DNA of 32,661 nucleotides from CAKSQF01 sp051868045 (GCA_051868045.1 JBJDZN010000038.1:1-32661); one strand, 5' to 3'. Numbered from the stretch's first letter, positions 8,047 through 17,126 are shown. A program made the numbers and translations. Notes: a model not told the origin generated them from the sequence alone.

Positions 8047-8982
8047 ATGGACGGATCGTTCTTTGCACCCCGTAAACCGAATACCGTGCTTGCCGTTGTG
8101 GGACCCACCGCATCGGGGAAAAGCTCCCTTGCCATGGAGATTGCAAGAACCCTCGGCGGTGAGATTGTGTCCTGCGATTCCATGCAGATATATCGGGGAA
8201 TGGACATCGGTACTGCCAAGGACTCCGTCGAAGAGCGGGAAGAGATCCCTCATCACCTGATTGATCTGGTGGACCCCGATACCCCCTTTTCCTGCGCTCA
8301 GTATGCCGATGCCGCAAGAGCGGCAATTTCTGATATTCTCAGTCGGGGAAAACTGCCCATTCTCTGCGGCGGAACCGGACTGTATCTGGAAAGTGCTGTC
8401 TACGACCGGACGCTGGAATCCCCCGGAGAAAGTCCGGAGCTTCGGGCGATGCTTGGCGGGCGGTCAGATGAAGAAAACTATGCCGAACTCATGCAGGTGG
8501 ACCCGGTTTCCGCCGGGGCAATCCATAAAAACAACCGCAAACGGGTGATCCGTGCGCTGGAAATCTATCGCCTGTCCGGAATTCCCAAATCCCGGTGGGA
8601 TCTTGCCTCCAGACAGCATTCCTCGGGATTCGATTGTCGGATTCTCGTGCTGACTGCCTCCGACAGGGAAGTGCTTTACCGCAGAATTGACGAACGGGTG
8701 GACCGCATGATGGAGGCGGGACTTCTGGATGAGGTCAAAGCCCTGAATCTTTCCCCTGATACTACGGCAGGGCAGGCGATCGGCTATAAGGAGCTTTCCG
8801 ACTGTCTTTGCGGTGTCTGCACTCTTGATGAGGCAGTGGAACGGATCAAACGAGCCAGTCGGAATTATGCCAAACGGCAGATCACCTGGTTCAAACGGTA
8901 TCCCGATGCCTATGTGTTGGATATCTGTCGGGAAGATGCGGATAAAAATATTGTAAAATTATTGTTAAAATCGCTCATTTGA
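8047..8982 (+). CDS. miaA: tRNA dimethylallyltransferase MiaA
   Basis: A 311-residue enzyme that transfers a dimethylallyl group from DMAPP to N6 of A37 in tRNAs reading codons that start with U, giving i6A37, which stabilises codon pairing. The P-loop GPTASGKS is at residues 19-26. It is followed by CDSMQIYRGMDIGTAK (substrate and anticodon-loop contact region), HHLIDLVDP and GGTGLYLES, all standard for the family, and a C-terminal KRQITWFKRY motif typical of MiaA. Length is normal. CGGAGG lies five bases before the ATG. It is the first gene of a long same-strand series, with its own promoter at 7991-8019. The next gene follows after 93 bases that hold an extended -10 promoter. Confidence 0.97.
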   Translation: MDGSFFAPRKPNTVLAVVGPTASGKSSLAMEIARTLGGEIVSCDSMQIYRGMDIGTAKDSVEEREEIPHHLIDLVDPDTPFSCAQYADAARAAISDILSRGKLPILCGGTGLYLESAVYDRTLESPGESPELRAMLGGRSDEENYAELMQVDPVSAGAIHKNNRKRVIRALEIYRLSGIPKSRWDLASRQHSSGFDCRILVLTASDREVLYRRIDERVDRMMEAGLLDEVKALNLSPDTTAGQAIGYKELSDCLCGVCTLDEAVERIKRASRNYAKRQITWFKRYPDAYVLDICREDADKNIVKLLLKSLI

Positions 8983-8992
8983 TGAAAATATA

Positions 8993-9001
8993 TGCTATAA
9001 T
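8993..9001 (+). promoter_or_regulatory. Extended -10 promoter before the division operon
   Basis: TGCTATAAT (8993-9001) is an extended -10 element with a perfect TATAAT. No good -35 is seen at 16-18 bases upstream, which extended -10 promoters do not require. It lies between miaA and the HlyD-like gene and could start a separate transcript for the downstream operon. Confidence 0.65.
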
Positions 9002-9075
9002 AGACCAAATGGGTTTCGGTACGCTTTGCATGTCAACGGTATGTGCCGCCGGGAGCCTTGAAAGGAGAGTCGAAA

Positions 9076-10311
9076 ATGGATAAACGGTATTTGTCCCGTG
9101 TCCTGCTCTATCTCCTGCTGGCACTGTTTGCACTGGCGTTGATTCTGGAAATCGGCTACCAATTCTACGACTCGGCGTATGAAAGCGTCGAAGCCATTGA
9201 TGCCAATCTGACAACCCTCAGTATGACGGAGGATACCTTTGGTTTCCTGACCTTTGAGGATGAACAGCCGCTATACAGCAATACTAACGGTTCGTGCCTG
9301 TATCTGGTGTCCGACGGAGAAAAGGTCAGCAACGGACAGACTGTGGCAAAGGTATATGATCAGACGGACGGGACGGACCAGCAGATTGCCGAGCTTGAAA
9401 GAAAAATTGCCGTTCTGACCCGTGCGCAGACCCTGGCACCCTCCTATTCCACTACGGCAGTGGAAACCGGAATCGCCACTCTTCGGGCAGAACTTACAGA
9501 GCTGACTGCCAAGGGCGAATATGCCGCCCTTTCGGAGGTGGAGGAGGAACTGAGACTCATGCTGGCGATCTCCCGGATTGCGACGGGACAAGTGACCTCC
9601 TATTCCGGAGCTATCCAAGAGTTTCAGACCGAACTTGAAGGGCTAGAAGCGTCTGTCGGCAACGGTTCTGCGGTGAAAATCACAGACTCCGGCTATTTTT
9701 ACTGCAATGTGGACGGCTATGAGAATCTGTTGACCTTTTCAGACCTCAGTTCCCTGACTGCTGCCGATTGCCTTGGTCTTTTTGATGCACAGCCCGCCGT
9801 ATCTCCCGAAGGTAGTTATGCTGTCGGAAAGCTGGTGAGCGGCTATACCTGGCACATGATCTGCGAGCTGAACCCTGAGTCGGTGGCATCCTTCTCGGAA
9901 GGAAACAGTTACAGCGTCCTTTTCGGAAGACAGAAGACCGAGGTAAAGATGACCCTGTCCCAACTTCTGGTGGATGAGGATACCGGTCGGGTTGCCGCAC
10001 TGTTCACCTCTGACCGCCAGCCCGACGGCTTCGACTTTACGAGAATGCAGTCGGTATCTGTGGTGTATGATACTTGCAGTGGATTCGAGATTCCTGCGGG
10101 AGCACTCCGTATCGTGGACGGCATTCCCGGTGTCTATGTTCTGCACGGCAGTGTGGTTCAGTTCCGGGAAATTTGCTCGGTATACAGTGGGGACGGATAT
10201 GTTTTCTCGCTGGCAGAATTTGAGTCAGACAGTGGCAAGACGGCACTGAGCCGCTACGATCGGATTATTGTAAAGGGGAAGGATCTGTATGTCGGAAAGA
10301 TTATCAGTTGA
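9076..10311 (+). CDS. HlyD-like single-pass membrane protein of the division cluster
   Basis: A 411-residue protein with a short cytoplasmic start, one transmembrane segment (about 7-30) and a large outer domain. Residues around 75-105 resemble the lipoyl-like half of HlyD/membrane-fusion proteins (YLVSDGEKVSNGQTVAKVYD). A predicted coiled-coil stretch (about 110-185) and a beta-rich part follow. The start is set at ATG 9076, which has AAAGGAGAG eight bases upstream, rather than an in-frame ATG at 9043. It overlaps yggS by 23 bases, and the genes behind it are sepF, ylmG, ylmH and divIVA. No ABC transporter or other efflux partner is nearby. HlyD proteins usually serve as adaptors for export, but the setting suggests a role at the septum or envelope, which is inference. 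Confidence 0.75.
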   Translation: MDKRYLSRVLLYLLLALFALALILEIGYQFYDSAYESVEAIDANLTTLSMTEDTFGFLTFEDEQPLYSNTNGSCLYLVSDGEKVSNGQTVAKVYDQTDGTDQQIAELERKIAVLTRAQTLAPSYSTTAVETGIATLRAELTELTAKGEYAALSEVEEELRLMLAISRIATGQVTSYSGAIQEFQTELEGLEASVGNGSAVKITDSGYFYCNVDGYENLLTFSDLSSLTAADCLGLFDAQPAVSPEGSYAVGKLVSGYTWHMICELNPESVASFSEGNSYSVLFGRQKTEVKMTLSQLLVDEDTGRVAALFTSDRQPDGFDFTRMQSVSVVYDTCSGFEIPAGALRIVDGIPGVYVLHGSVVQFREICSVYSGDGYVFSLAEFESDSGKTALSRYDRIIVKGKDLYVGKIIS

Positions 10312-11026
10312 TCATCTTGAAGAAGCCTTCCGAACCGTCCGGGAAAAGATTGCCTCGGCGGCAGGCGACCGTCAGGTGACCCTGCTTGCCGCTACCAAAA
10401 CCGTTCCGGCAGAGCGCATCAACGATGCCGTTGATCATCTGGGGCTTTGCGACATCGGAGAAAATCGGGTTCAGGAACTGCTTTCCAAATATGACGATCT
10501 TCATAAAGAAAACCTCCGGATTCATTTCATCGGGCGGCTCCAGACCAATAAGGTCAAATATATCATTGACAAAGTCTGCCTGATCCACTCGCTGGACTCG
10601 GTTGGACTTGCCACGGAGATCGAAAAACAGGCGGCAAAGCATCAGAAACAGATGGATGTGCTGATTGAACTGAATCTGGCGGGAGAGGCGTCCAAGGGAG
10701 GCATTTCCGTGGATCAACTGCCGACCCTGTTGGATTTTGTCAAAAGTTGTCCCCATATTCGGGTATGCGGGATCATGGTGATCCCACCTGCCACCGGGGA
10801 TGAGGAAAGGTTGCAGGGTTACTTTAACCGTGCGAAGGAAGAGTTTGACCGACTTTCCGGAGAGGGAGCCTTTTCAAAGGCGGATCAGCCGATTTTGTCC
10901 ATGGGAATGTCGGACAGCTATGTTACCGCAGTGAAGTGCGGATCCACCCTGGTGCGGATCGGTTCGGCACTGTTCGGGAAAAGGGATTATTCAAAAACAG
11001 AGAAGTCAAATCAGGAAAATATGTAG
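10289..11026 (+). CDS. yggS: YggS/YlmE family pyridoxal-phosphate homeostasis protein
   Basis: A 245-residue protein of the PLP-binding barrel family (YggS in Escherichia coli, YlmE in Bacillus, PLPBP in eukaryotes). Lys37 in LLAATKTV is the PLP-binding lysine. GENRVQE, HFIGRLQTNK, LNLAGEASKGG and the C-terminal SMGMSDSY...GSTLVRIGSALFG phosphate-binding region are all present. It has no known catalytic reaction and buffers PLP supply. Length is usual. The ATG at 10289 lies inside the end of the HlyD-like gene, with a GGAAGGA site. Placement before sepF is the common Firmicute arrangement. Confidence 0.96.
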   Translation: MSERLSVDHLEEAFRTVREKIASAAGDRQVTLLAATKTVPAERINDAVDHLGLCDIGENRVQELLSKYDDLHKENLRIHFIGRLQTNKVKYIIDKVCLIHSLDSVGLATEIEKQAAKHQKQMDVLIELNLAGEASKGGISVDQLPTLLDFVKSCPHIRVCGIMVIPPATGDEERLQGYFNRAKEEFDRLSGEGAFSKADQPILSMGMSDSYVTAVKCGSTLVRIGSALFGKRDYSKTEKSNQENM

Positions 11027-11038
11027 GAGGAACCAATC

Positions 11039-11533
11039 ATGAGCGTAAAAGATTTTTTAAACAATCTGTTTGATGAACAGAAGACTGAAACCGAGGAAAA
11101 AGCAGAGACTGCCGCAGAGCCGGTAACAAGAACCTATAAGGAGGAACCGATTGTGGAAAAGACTGAAATGACTGCTCGTCAGGAGAGCGCAAGAAACACG
11201 ACTTCATATGCAAAGGCACCCCAGAATGATGTAGGCGCAGGTGCCGCCGTACTGGAACTGAAGGTTGTCAGACCCGAGGCATTCTCATCGGTAGGACAGA
11301 TCGCCGATCATCTGCTCAACCGTTGCACGGTAGTACTGAACCTTGAGGCGGCAGAGGCCGATACCGCAAGACGTATTGTGGACTTCCTGAACGGTGTTGC
11401 CTATTCCATCGACGGAGAGATCAAGCCCGTAGCCAACAATACTTTTATTATTGTACCTAAGAACGTGTCGATTACCGGTGAGCAGCTCAAAGAGAGCAAG
11501 AATGGCGGCGGAAACGCCTCTGACGAGTTCTGA
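11039..11533 (+). CDS. sepF: Cell division protein SepF
   Basis: A 164-residue protein that binds FtsZ and tethers the Z ring to the membrane. The first 12 residues (MSVKDFLNNLFD) can form the membrane-binding amphipathic helix. A charged, probably disordered linker follows to about residue 60. The SepF core then runs from VLELKVVRPEAFSSV to NNTFIIVPKNVSI, including RRIVDFLNG and AYSIDGEI. A strong AGGAGG at 11025-11030 overlaps the yggS stop and lies eight bases before the ATG, so high translation is expected. The gene sits between yggS and ylmG as in many Gram-positives. Confidence 0.97.
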   Translation: MSVKDFLNNLFDEQKTETEEKAETAAEPVTRTYKEEPIVEKTEMTARQESARNTTSYAKAPQNDVGAGAAVLELKVVRPEAFSSVGQIADHLLNRCTVVLNLEAAEADTARRIVDFLNGVAYSIDGEIKPVANNTFIIVPKNVSITGEQLKESKNGGGNASDEF

Positions 11534-11578
11534 TACCGTCTTAATGACAGAGACCAAAAAGAAAATGTGGTGTAGCGA

Positions 11579-11860
11579 TTGAATATCATTCTTTATCTCA
11601 TAGTCTCTCTGGTCTATCTGCTGCTTGTGGTGGAACAGATCTGCATGCTGCTGCGTGCCGTTATGTCCTGGATAACGTTGGATGAGGATAGCCCTTTTGC
11701 GACCTTCCTGTATTATGTAACCGAGCCGGTTATTACACCGGTTCGGCTGATCCTCGGAAGATTTGAATCCTTAAACGAGCTTCCCATCGACATCTCCTTT
11801 TTGGTGACGGTTCTTCTGTTGTCGGTTCTGATGTATTTTCTGCCGACAGTTGCTTTGTAA
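11579..11860 (+). CDS. ylmG: YggT/YlmG family membrane protein
   Basis: A 93-residue hydrophobic protein with two membrane spans (about 3-28 and 68-88) and the family segment MSWITLDEDSPF...TEPVITPVRLIL. YggT/YlmG proteins are linked to division or osmotic tolerance and to chloroplast nucleoid/division roles in plants; no enzymatic activity is known. The start is a TTG at 11579. An in-frame TAG lies just two codons upstream and the first in-frame ATG would delete the first span, so TTG is the only sensible start. The upstream sequence has only a weak ribosome site (GTGGTG), which suggests low or coupled translation. Confidence 0.9.
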   Translation: MNIILYLIVSLVYLLLVVEQICMLLRAVMSWITLDEDSPFATFLYYVTEPVITPVRLILGRFESLNELPIDISFLVTVLLLSVLMYFLPTVAL

Positions 11861-11904
11861 GAAGCATTTTGTGATGACGGATTTCAAAAAGGGACTTCAA
11901 AAGA

Positions 11905-12666
11905 ATGGATCAAGATAAACTGTTCTATGCCAAGCTTGCTGATCTTGCCGACAGAGCTTCTTCAGGTCAGATCGTCGGAACCGCATTTTTGACTCCCGAG
12001 GAGATTGTTCTCGCCGATGCCTGGCTCATGCAGAGCGGCGCAGGACTTTCCTGGGGATTTTACGGCGGTTATGCCGATGCAGAACGAAGGATGCTGCTGA
12101 TCCGTCCCGATTATCTCCCCGAAGATTGTGTGGAGGAGCGGGACTGGTTTTCTGTACTTGAAATCAGAATCAGCGGTTATGTGAATCTGGACCATCGCTC
12201 CTATCTGGGGGCATTGATGGCACTGGGAATCAAACGGGAGACGCTGGGGGACATTCTGTGCCTTCAGGACGGAGCCGTGCTGTTTGCGACGCCTGCAGTT
12301 TCCGATTTTCTGCTGTCCGACCCGCCGCCCCTTGTTTATGTAGGCAGGGATAAGGTGAAGGTACTGCCGGCGGATCCCGCTAAAGCGGCAGACTACCAAA
12401 GAATCTATGAGGAGCGGACCGGAATCGTTGCGTCCATGAGATTGGACGGCATCGTTGCCGAATTCGGCGGTCTGTCCCGTGAAAAGGCAAAGGCAGCAAT
12501 TCAGCGGGGAGAAGTTATGTACAACCACCGGCAGGCATCCGACCCTGCCAAAATTTGCACGCCCGGGGATATTCTTTCCCTGCGGGGATGCGGAAAATTC
12601 AAAATAAAAGATTTTGAGACGACCCGTAAAGAACGTGTCAGACTTACGGTTCTCGTCTATCGGTGA
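11905..12666 (+). CDS. ylmH: YlmH family S4-domain RNA-binding protein
   Basis: A 253-residue protein. The N-terminal two thirds match YlmH (FLTPEEIVLADAW, GYADAERRMLLIRPDYL, HRSYLGALMALGIKRETLGDI). Residues about 175-245 are an S4 RNA-binding domain (SMRLDGIVAEFGGLSREKA, RGEVMYNHR, GDILSLRGCGKFKI). Bacillus YlmH is tied to division in older work and to ribosome-associated quality control through binding of stalled 50S-peptidyl-tRNA in newer work. The start ATG at 11905 has AAAAAGGGA about 11 bases upstream. Confidence 0.94.
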   Translation: MDQDKLFYAKLADLADRASSGQIVGTAFLTPEEIVLADAWLMQSGAGLSWGFYGGYADAERRMLLIRPDYLPEDCVEERDWFSVLEIRISGYVNLDHRSYLGALMALGIKRETLGDILCLQDGAVLFATPAVSDFLLSDPPPLVYVGRDKVKVLPADPAKAADYQRIYEERTGIVASMRLDGIVAEFGGLSREKAKAAIQRGEVMYNHRQASDPAKICTPGDILSLRGCGKFKIKDFETTRKERVRLTVLVYR

Positions 12667-12680
12667 TCCGAGGTGAATCC

Positions 12681-13505
12681 ATGTTACCGCCTTATGAGCT
12701 TGAAGGAAAGATATTCAAGCGGGTAATGAAAGGCTATAATACCGCAGAGGTAGATGAGCATATTGATTTTATTGTTGAAAAATACAAAGAACTGTACCGG
12801 GCGTATAACGATCTCGAAAAGAGGTATGCCACCGTCTCGGCAGAGCTTTTGACCTATAAAGAAAATGAAGAATCCATCCGGCATACGCTGGAAAGCTCAC
12901 AGACCACCGGCGAACAGATGCTTCGTCAGGCGAAGGAGCGTTCGGAAATCATCCTTCGCACCGCAAGGGAAGAGTGTGATGCCGTACTGGACGGATTTAA
13001 AAAAGAAGTTGCCGATCAGATTGCCCTGCTGAAGCAGATGCGATCGCAGGTTGCCGAGTTCAAGGCGGACATTTTTGCCCGCTATCAACAGCATATCGAG
13101 TTTTTGGAATCGCTTTCTCCTGATACAGAGGAACCTGAGTCCGAGACCGAGGATTATGCAGAAGAGGTCATCGGCAGAACCATGGGAACCATTGTAACCA
13201 GAGCAAACGCAGCCATCAGCGGGCAGAGCAATGAGGAGGTCATTCTCAGACCGGTGATTTCGGGACTGCCGGAGGATGATCACCGTGCGGAGTCCGATCC
13301 GGTCTCTGAGCTGGACCCCGATCCTGCACCGGAGACATCCGATGAGGAATTCAACGATCCCGACGAGTTTGAAACGGTTCCGTCCGATGAGCCTGTCGAG
13401 CAGAAGCCAGCCAACAGCGGCGATACCATGAAATTTCATGTGCTGTCCGATGTTCCGGCGGAGTTTGCCACGGATGAAGAGATTATATTCGGAAAAAACG
13501 GATAA
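12681..13505 (+). CDS. divIVA: DivIVA family cell-pole/septum protein
   Basis: A 274-residue coiled-coil protein. The N-terminal DivIVA lipid-binding domain is clear: FKRVMKGYNTAEVDEHIDFI, then heptad-rich sequence to about residue 150 with a second coil around QMLRQAKERSEIILRTAREE. From about 155 on it becomes an acidic, low-complexity tail rich in Glu, Asp, Ser and Pro. DivIVA marks curved membrane at septa and poles and recruits partners. The start is set at ATG 12681, preceded by CGAGGTG (12669-12675). GTG 12663 is possible but would add six residues ahead of the conserved start and overlaps ylmH. Confidence 0.95.
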   Translation: MLPPYELEGKIFKRVMKGYNTAEVDEHIDFIVEKYKELYRAYNDLEKRYATVSAELLTYKENEESIRHTLESSQTTGEQMLRQAKERSEIILRTAREECDAVLDGFKKEVADQIALLKQMRSQVAEFKADIFARYQQHIEFLESLSPDTEEPESETEDYAEEVIGRTMGTIVTRANAAISGQSNEEVILRPVISGLPEDDHRAESDPVSELDPDPAPETSDEEFNDPDEFETVPSDEPVEQKPANSGDTMKFHVLSDVPAEFATDEEIIFGKNG

Positions 13506-13590
13506 AAATGACCGAAATATAAAAATGAAATAAGGAAAATAAGGATAGAAACGGACAGAAACTGAAAGTGAAAAGGAGATAATTACAACT

Positions 13591-16392
13591 ATGGCAAAGG
13601 ACTATACACAGTCGTTGAACCTCCCTCAGACAGAATTCCCCATGAGGGCAAATCTTCCCGCAAGGGAACCCGAAATGCTGAAACGGTGGCAGAAGATTGA
13701 TCTGTACAACCTGGCACTGAAGAAGAGTCAGGGAAGACCCACCTTTGAGATTCACGACGGACCTCCCTTCTCGAACGGAAACATCCATATGGGTACGGCA
13801 ATGAACAAGATCCTCAAGGATTTCATCAACCGTTCCAAGATAATGAGCGGCTACCAGGTTCCCTATACTCCCGGTTGGGACAACCACGGTATGCCCATTG
13901 AGTCTGCCATTATCAAGCAGAATAAGCTGGATCGCAAAAAGATGTCGATTCCCGAGTTCCGCAGAGCCTGCGAGGAGTTTGCAAAGAAGTATGTGAATCT
14001 GCAGATGGACTCCTTCAAGCGGCTGGGCGTATTGGGCGACTGGGAGCATCCCTATACCACCATGGCTCCCTCCTTTGAGGCAAGAGAGATCAAGGTTTTT
14101 GCCGAGATGTTCCGGAAGGGCTACATTTACAAGGGAATGAAGCCGGTTTACTGGTGCCCCACCGACGAGACCGCCCTTGCAGAGGCTGAAATCGAGTATC
14201 AGGAAGATAAATGTACCTCCATCTACGTCAAATTTGCAGTGGCAGATGATAAGGGGATTCTTTCGGAAATCTGCGACCTGTCCAGGACCTATTTCGTGAT
14301 CTGGACCACCACGGCGTGGACCCTTCCCGGTAACCAGGCGATTGCCCTCCATCCCGATGAGAGCTATGCGGTGGTATCGGCAAACGGCGAGTATTATATC
14401 ATGGCAGAGGCACTGACCGAGTCGGCACTGAATGCCGCAGGAATTCATGAGTATACCATCCTGAAGACCTTCCCCGGAAAGACCTTCGAGTATATGACTG
14501 CACAGCATCCCTTCCTGGACCGCACCTCTCTGGTGGTCAATGCCGACTACGTGACCATGGACAGCGGTACCGGATGTGTCCATACTGCCGGCGGATTCGG
14601 CGCAGACGACTACGTTACCTCCCGCCGCTATAACATTGACGTCATTGTCCCCGTGGACGATAGAGGCTATCAGACCGCCGATGCCGGCAAGTTTGCCGGA
14701 ATGCGCTACGATCAGTCGGGCGAGGCGATCCTTGCCGACATGAAGGAAACCGGTGCCCTGTTTGCTTCCGAGGAGATCGTCCACCAGTATCCACACTGCT
14801 GGCGTTGTAAGAATCCCATTATCTTCCGTGCAACCCCTCAGTGGTTCTGCTCGGTGGATGCCTTCAAGGATGAGGCAATCAAGGCATGCGCAGACGTGGA
14901 TTGGCTCCCTGCCTGGGGCGGAGAACGCATCACTCAGATGATCCGTGACCGTGCCGACTGGTGTATCTCCCGTCAGCGTCATTGGGGTCTGCCGATTCCC
15001 GTGTTCTACTGTTCAGACTGCGGCAAGCCCATCTGCAATGAGGAGACCATCGGAAAGCTGTCCGATCTGTTTGCAGAGCAGGGAAGCAACGTCTGGTTTG
15101 AAAAGAATCCCGAGGAACTTCTGCCCGATGGATATGTTTGCCCCTTCTGCGGTGGAAAGACCTTCACTAAGGACACCAACACGCTGGATGGCTGGTTTGA
15201 CTCGGGATCCTCCCATTTCGCCGTTCTTGAAGATAAACCCGGTCATAAGTGGCCTGCCGACCTCTATCTGGAGGGCGCAGATCAGTACCGTGGATGGTTC
15301 CAGTCCTCTCTGCTTTGCGCAGTGGGCGCAAAAGGTCAGGGCGCACCCTACAAACAGGTGCTGACCCATGGCTGGACGGTTGACGGTAAGGGCGAGGCAA
15401 TGCACAAGTCCAAGGGCAATACCATTCTTCCCGATGATATGGTGAAGAAGTACGGCGGTGATATTGTCCGTCTCTGGGTTGCCTCCGCTGACTATCGGAT
15501 GGATGTTCGCTGTTCTGACGTGATTTTCAAACAGCTCTCCGAGTCCTACCGGAAATTCCGTAATACCGCCCGCATCCTGCTTGCCAACCTGGGGGATAAG
15601 GGAAGCGATTTCAATCCCAATACCGATAGGGTACCCCTTTCCGAACTTGATGAGCTTGATAAGTGGATCCTCTCCCGCCTGAACGGTTTTGTGAAGTCGG
15701 CAAGAGAGGCATATGACCGCTATGAGTTCCACCTGATCTGTCAGGCACTGGGCAACTTCTGTACCAATGATCTGTCCAAGCTGTACATCGACATCAGCAA
15801 GGACCGTACCTATGTGGAGGGGAAGAACTCTCCTGCAAGACGGAGCGCACAGACTGCCATGTATCTGGTTCTGTCGGCTATGACCCGTCTGGTTGCCCCC
15901 ATTCTGGCATATACCGCCGATGAAATCTGGCAGGTTATGCCCCATCTGGACAGCGATGAGACGGAGAATGTTCTGCTGAACCTGATGCCCGAATATGATG
16001 AGGCTCTGAACTTTGCCGACATTGAGGCAAAATATGAGGGAATCTTTACCCTGCGTGATGATGTTATGAAGGCACTGGAGCTTGCCCGCAATGAGAAGAA
16101 GATCGGAAAATCGCTGGATGCCGACGTTACCGTGTATGCCCGGGGCGAGAATCTGACCCTTCTGAAGAGCTTTGCCGATCAGCTTGCTTCCCTCTTTATC
16201 GTATCGAAGGCAGAGATTTCTGAGGAAACGGCTCCTGCTGATGCTTTTACCGAGACCGACAGCGGCATCGCCGTGCTGGTCAGAACCGCAGAAGGCACCC
16301 GGTGTGACCGTTGCTGGATGTATACCGATGACGCTGTTTCCGACGGAGAAGGATTTGTATGCAAGAGATGCGCAAGAATACTCGGCTTATAA
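13591..16392 (+). CDS. ileS: Isoleucyl-tRNA synthetase
   Basis: A 933-residue class I synthetase that charges tRNA-Ile. The HIGH motif appears as HMGT at 66-69, after PPFSNGNI. The KMSKS loop is KSK at 606-608 in MHKSKGN. The editing (CP1) domain lies in between, with the typical WTTTAWTLPGNQAI. The C-terminal zinc finger has Cys905, Cys908, Cys924 and Cys927, which places it with the usual bacterial zinc-bearing IleRS rather than the mupirocin-resistant eukaryote-like type. AAAAGGAG lies about 12 bases before the ATG. It follows divIVA after 85 purine-rich bases in which I find no T-box leader. It overlaps lspA by 34 bases. Confidence 0.98.
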   Translation: MAKDYTQSLNLPQTEFPMRANLPAREPEMLKRWQKIDLYNLALKKSQGRPTFEIHDGPPFSNGNIHMGTAMNKILKDFINRSKIMSGYQVPYTPGWDNHGMPIESAIIKQNKLDRKKMSIPEFRRACEEFAKKYVNLQMDSFKRLGVLGDWEHPYTTMAPSFEAREIKVFAEMFRKGYIYKGMKPVYWCPTDETALAEAEIEYQEDKCTSIYVKFAVADDKGILSEICDLSRTYFVIWTTTAWTLPGNQAIALHPDESYAVVSANGEYYIMAEALTESALNAAGIHEYTILKTFPGKTFEYMTAQHPFLDRTSLVVNADYVTMDSGTGCVHTAGGFGADDYVTSRRYNIDVIVPVDDRGYQTADAGKFAGMRYDQSGEAILADMKETGALFASEEIVHQYPHCWRCKNPIIFRATPQWFCSVDAFKDEAIKACADVDWLPAWGGERITQMIRDRADWCISRQRHWGLPIPVFYCSDCGKPICNEETIGKLSDLFAEQGSNVWFEKNPEELLPDGYVCPFCGGKTFTKDTNTLDGWFDSGSSHFAVLEDKPGHKWPADLYLEGADQYRGWFQSSLLCAVGAKGQGAPYKQVLTHGWTVDGKGEAMHKSKGNTILPDDMVKKYGGDIVRLWVASADYRMDVRCSDVIFKQLSESYRKFRNTARILLANLGDKGSDFNPNTDRVPLSELDELDKWILSRLNGFVKSAREAYDRYEFHLICQALGNFCTNDLSKLYIDISKDRTYVEGKNSPARRSAQTAMYLVLSAMTRLVAPILAYTADEIWQVMPHLDSDETENVLLNLMPEYDEALNFADIEAKYEGIFTLRDDVMKALELARNEKKIGKSLDADVTVYARGENLTLLKSFADQLASLFIVSKAEISEETAPADAFTETDSGIAVLVRTAEGTRCDRCWMYTDDAVSDGEGFVCKRCARILGL

Positions 16393-17126
16393 GGGGAATC
16401 GTCAGTGTCTGCGTGATACTGGCAGTGGTCGGGCTTGACCAGTTGACCAAACTGCTGGTTGCCTCCCACATGGAGCTTCATGAGAGCATTACCCTGATTC
16501 CCGGTGTCCTTCGGCTGACCTATATCACCAATCCTGCCGCCGCCATGGGATTGTTCGGAAACTGCCGTTGGCTGTTTATGATTCTGTCCCCCGTGGCTGT
16601 CATTGCCATTCTGATCTATCTCTTTCGTGCAAAGAAGGTCGGCGGTCTGTACACTGCCGCCCTGTCCATGATTGCCGGCGGCGGCGTGGGTAACATGATC
16701 GACCGCACCTTCTACGGTGAGCAGCTTGGCTACGGCGAAGTCATTGATTTCGTGGATTTCTGCGCCTTTCCCAAGATCTGGACCTATATCTTCAATATTG
16801 CCGATGCCTTTGTCTGCATCGGAGCGGGACTGTTCCTGCTGGCAGTAATTCTGGACGCTGTCCGTGAATCGAGAGAGAAGAAAAAGGGCGTTGCTGCCGA
16901 AGCAGAGCCGCCGGAAACGGTCGGTACGGCAGAGGCAGAGTCGGCAGATACGTCTGATAGGTCTGAACAGATGGAAGCAACTGAAACAGTCGAGTCTGCT
17001 GAGTCGCTTGAAACGGCAGAAACGGCAGAGCTTTCCGAGCCGTCGGAACCGGTGAAAACTCAGGAAAATGCCGCTGAAAGTACCTGTGATGGTGAAAAAA
17101 GCGACGAAAGTGAAACAAAATCATGA
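16359..17126 (+). CDS. lspA: Lipoprotein signal peptidase with a long acidic tail
   Basis: A 255-residue protein. The first 170 residues are LspA, the aspartyl protease that removes signal peptides from diacylated prolipoproteins in the membrane. It has four predicted spans, DQLTKLLVASHM, the TNPAAAMGLF motif, and the two catalytic aspartates in GGVGNMIDR and NIADAFVCIG. Usual LspA length is 150-175. Here about 80 extra residues follow a KKK stop-transfer region: a low-complexity tail of Glu, Thr, Ser and Ala that should be cytoplasmic. The DNA of the tail shows degenerate GAAACGGCA repeats. The ATG at 16359 lies inside the ileS end with GGAGAAGGA five bases upstream. The gene ends in an ATGA overlap with the pseudouridine synthase gene. 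Confidence 0.95.
   Translation: MQEMRKNTRLIRGIVSVCVILAVVGLDQLTKLLVASHMELHESITLIPGVLRLTYITNPAAAMGLFGNCRWLFMILSPVAVIAILIYLFRAKKVGGLYTAALSMIAGGGVGNMIDRTFYGEQLGYGEVIDFVDFCAFPKIWTYIFNIADAFVCIGAGLFLLAVILDAVRESREKKKGVAAEAEPPETVGTAEAESADTSDRSEQMEATETVESAESLETAETAELSEPSEPVKTQENAAESTCDGEKSDESETKS

Noticed and set aside
13483..14982. 499-codon minus-strand open frame over the start of ileS
   Set aside because: Shadow of ileS. The low-complexity Gly/Leu/His-rich translation matches no protein family.
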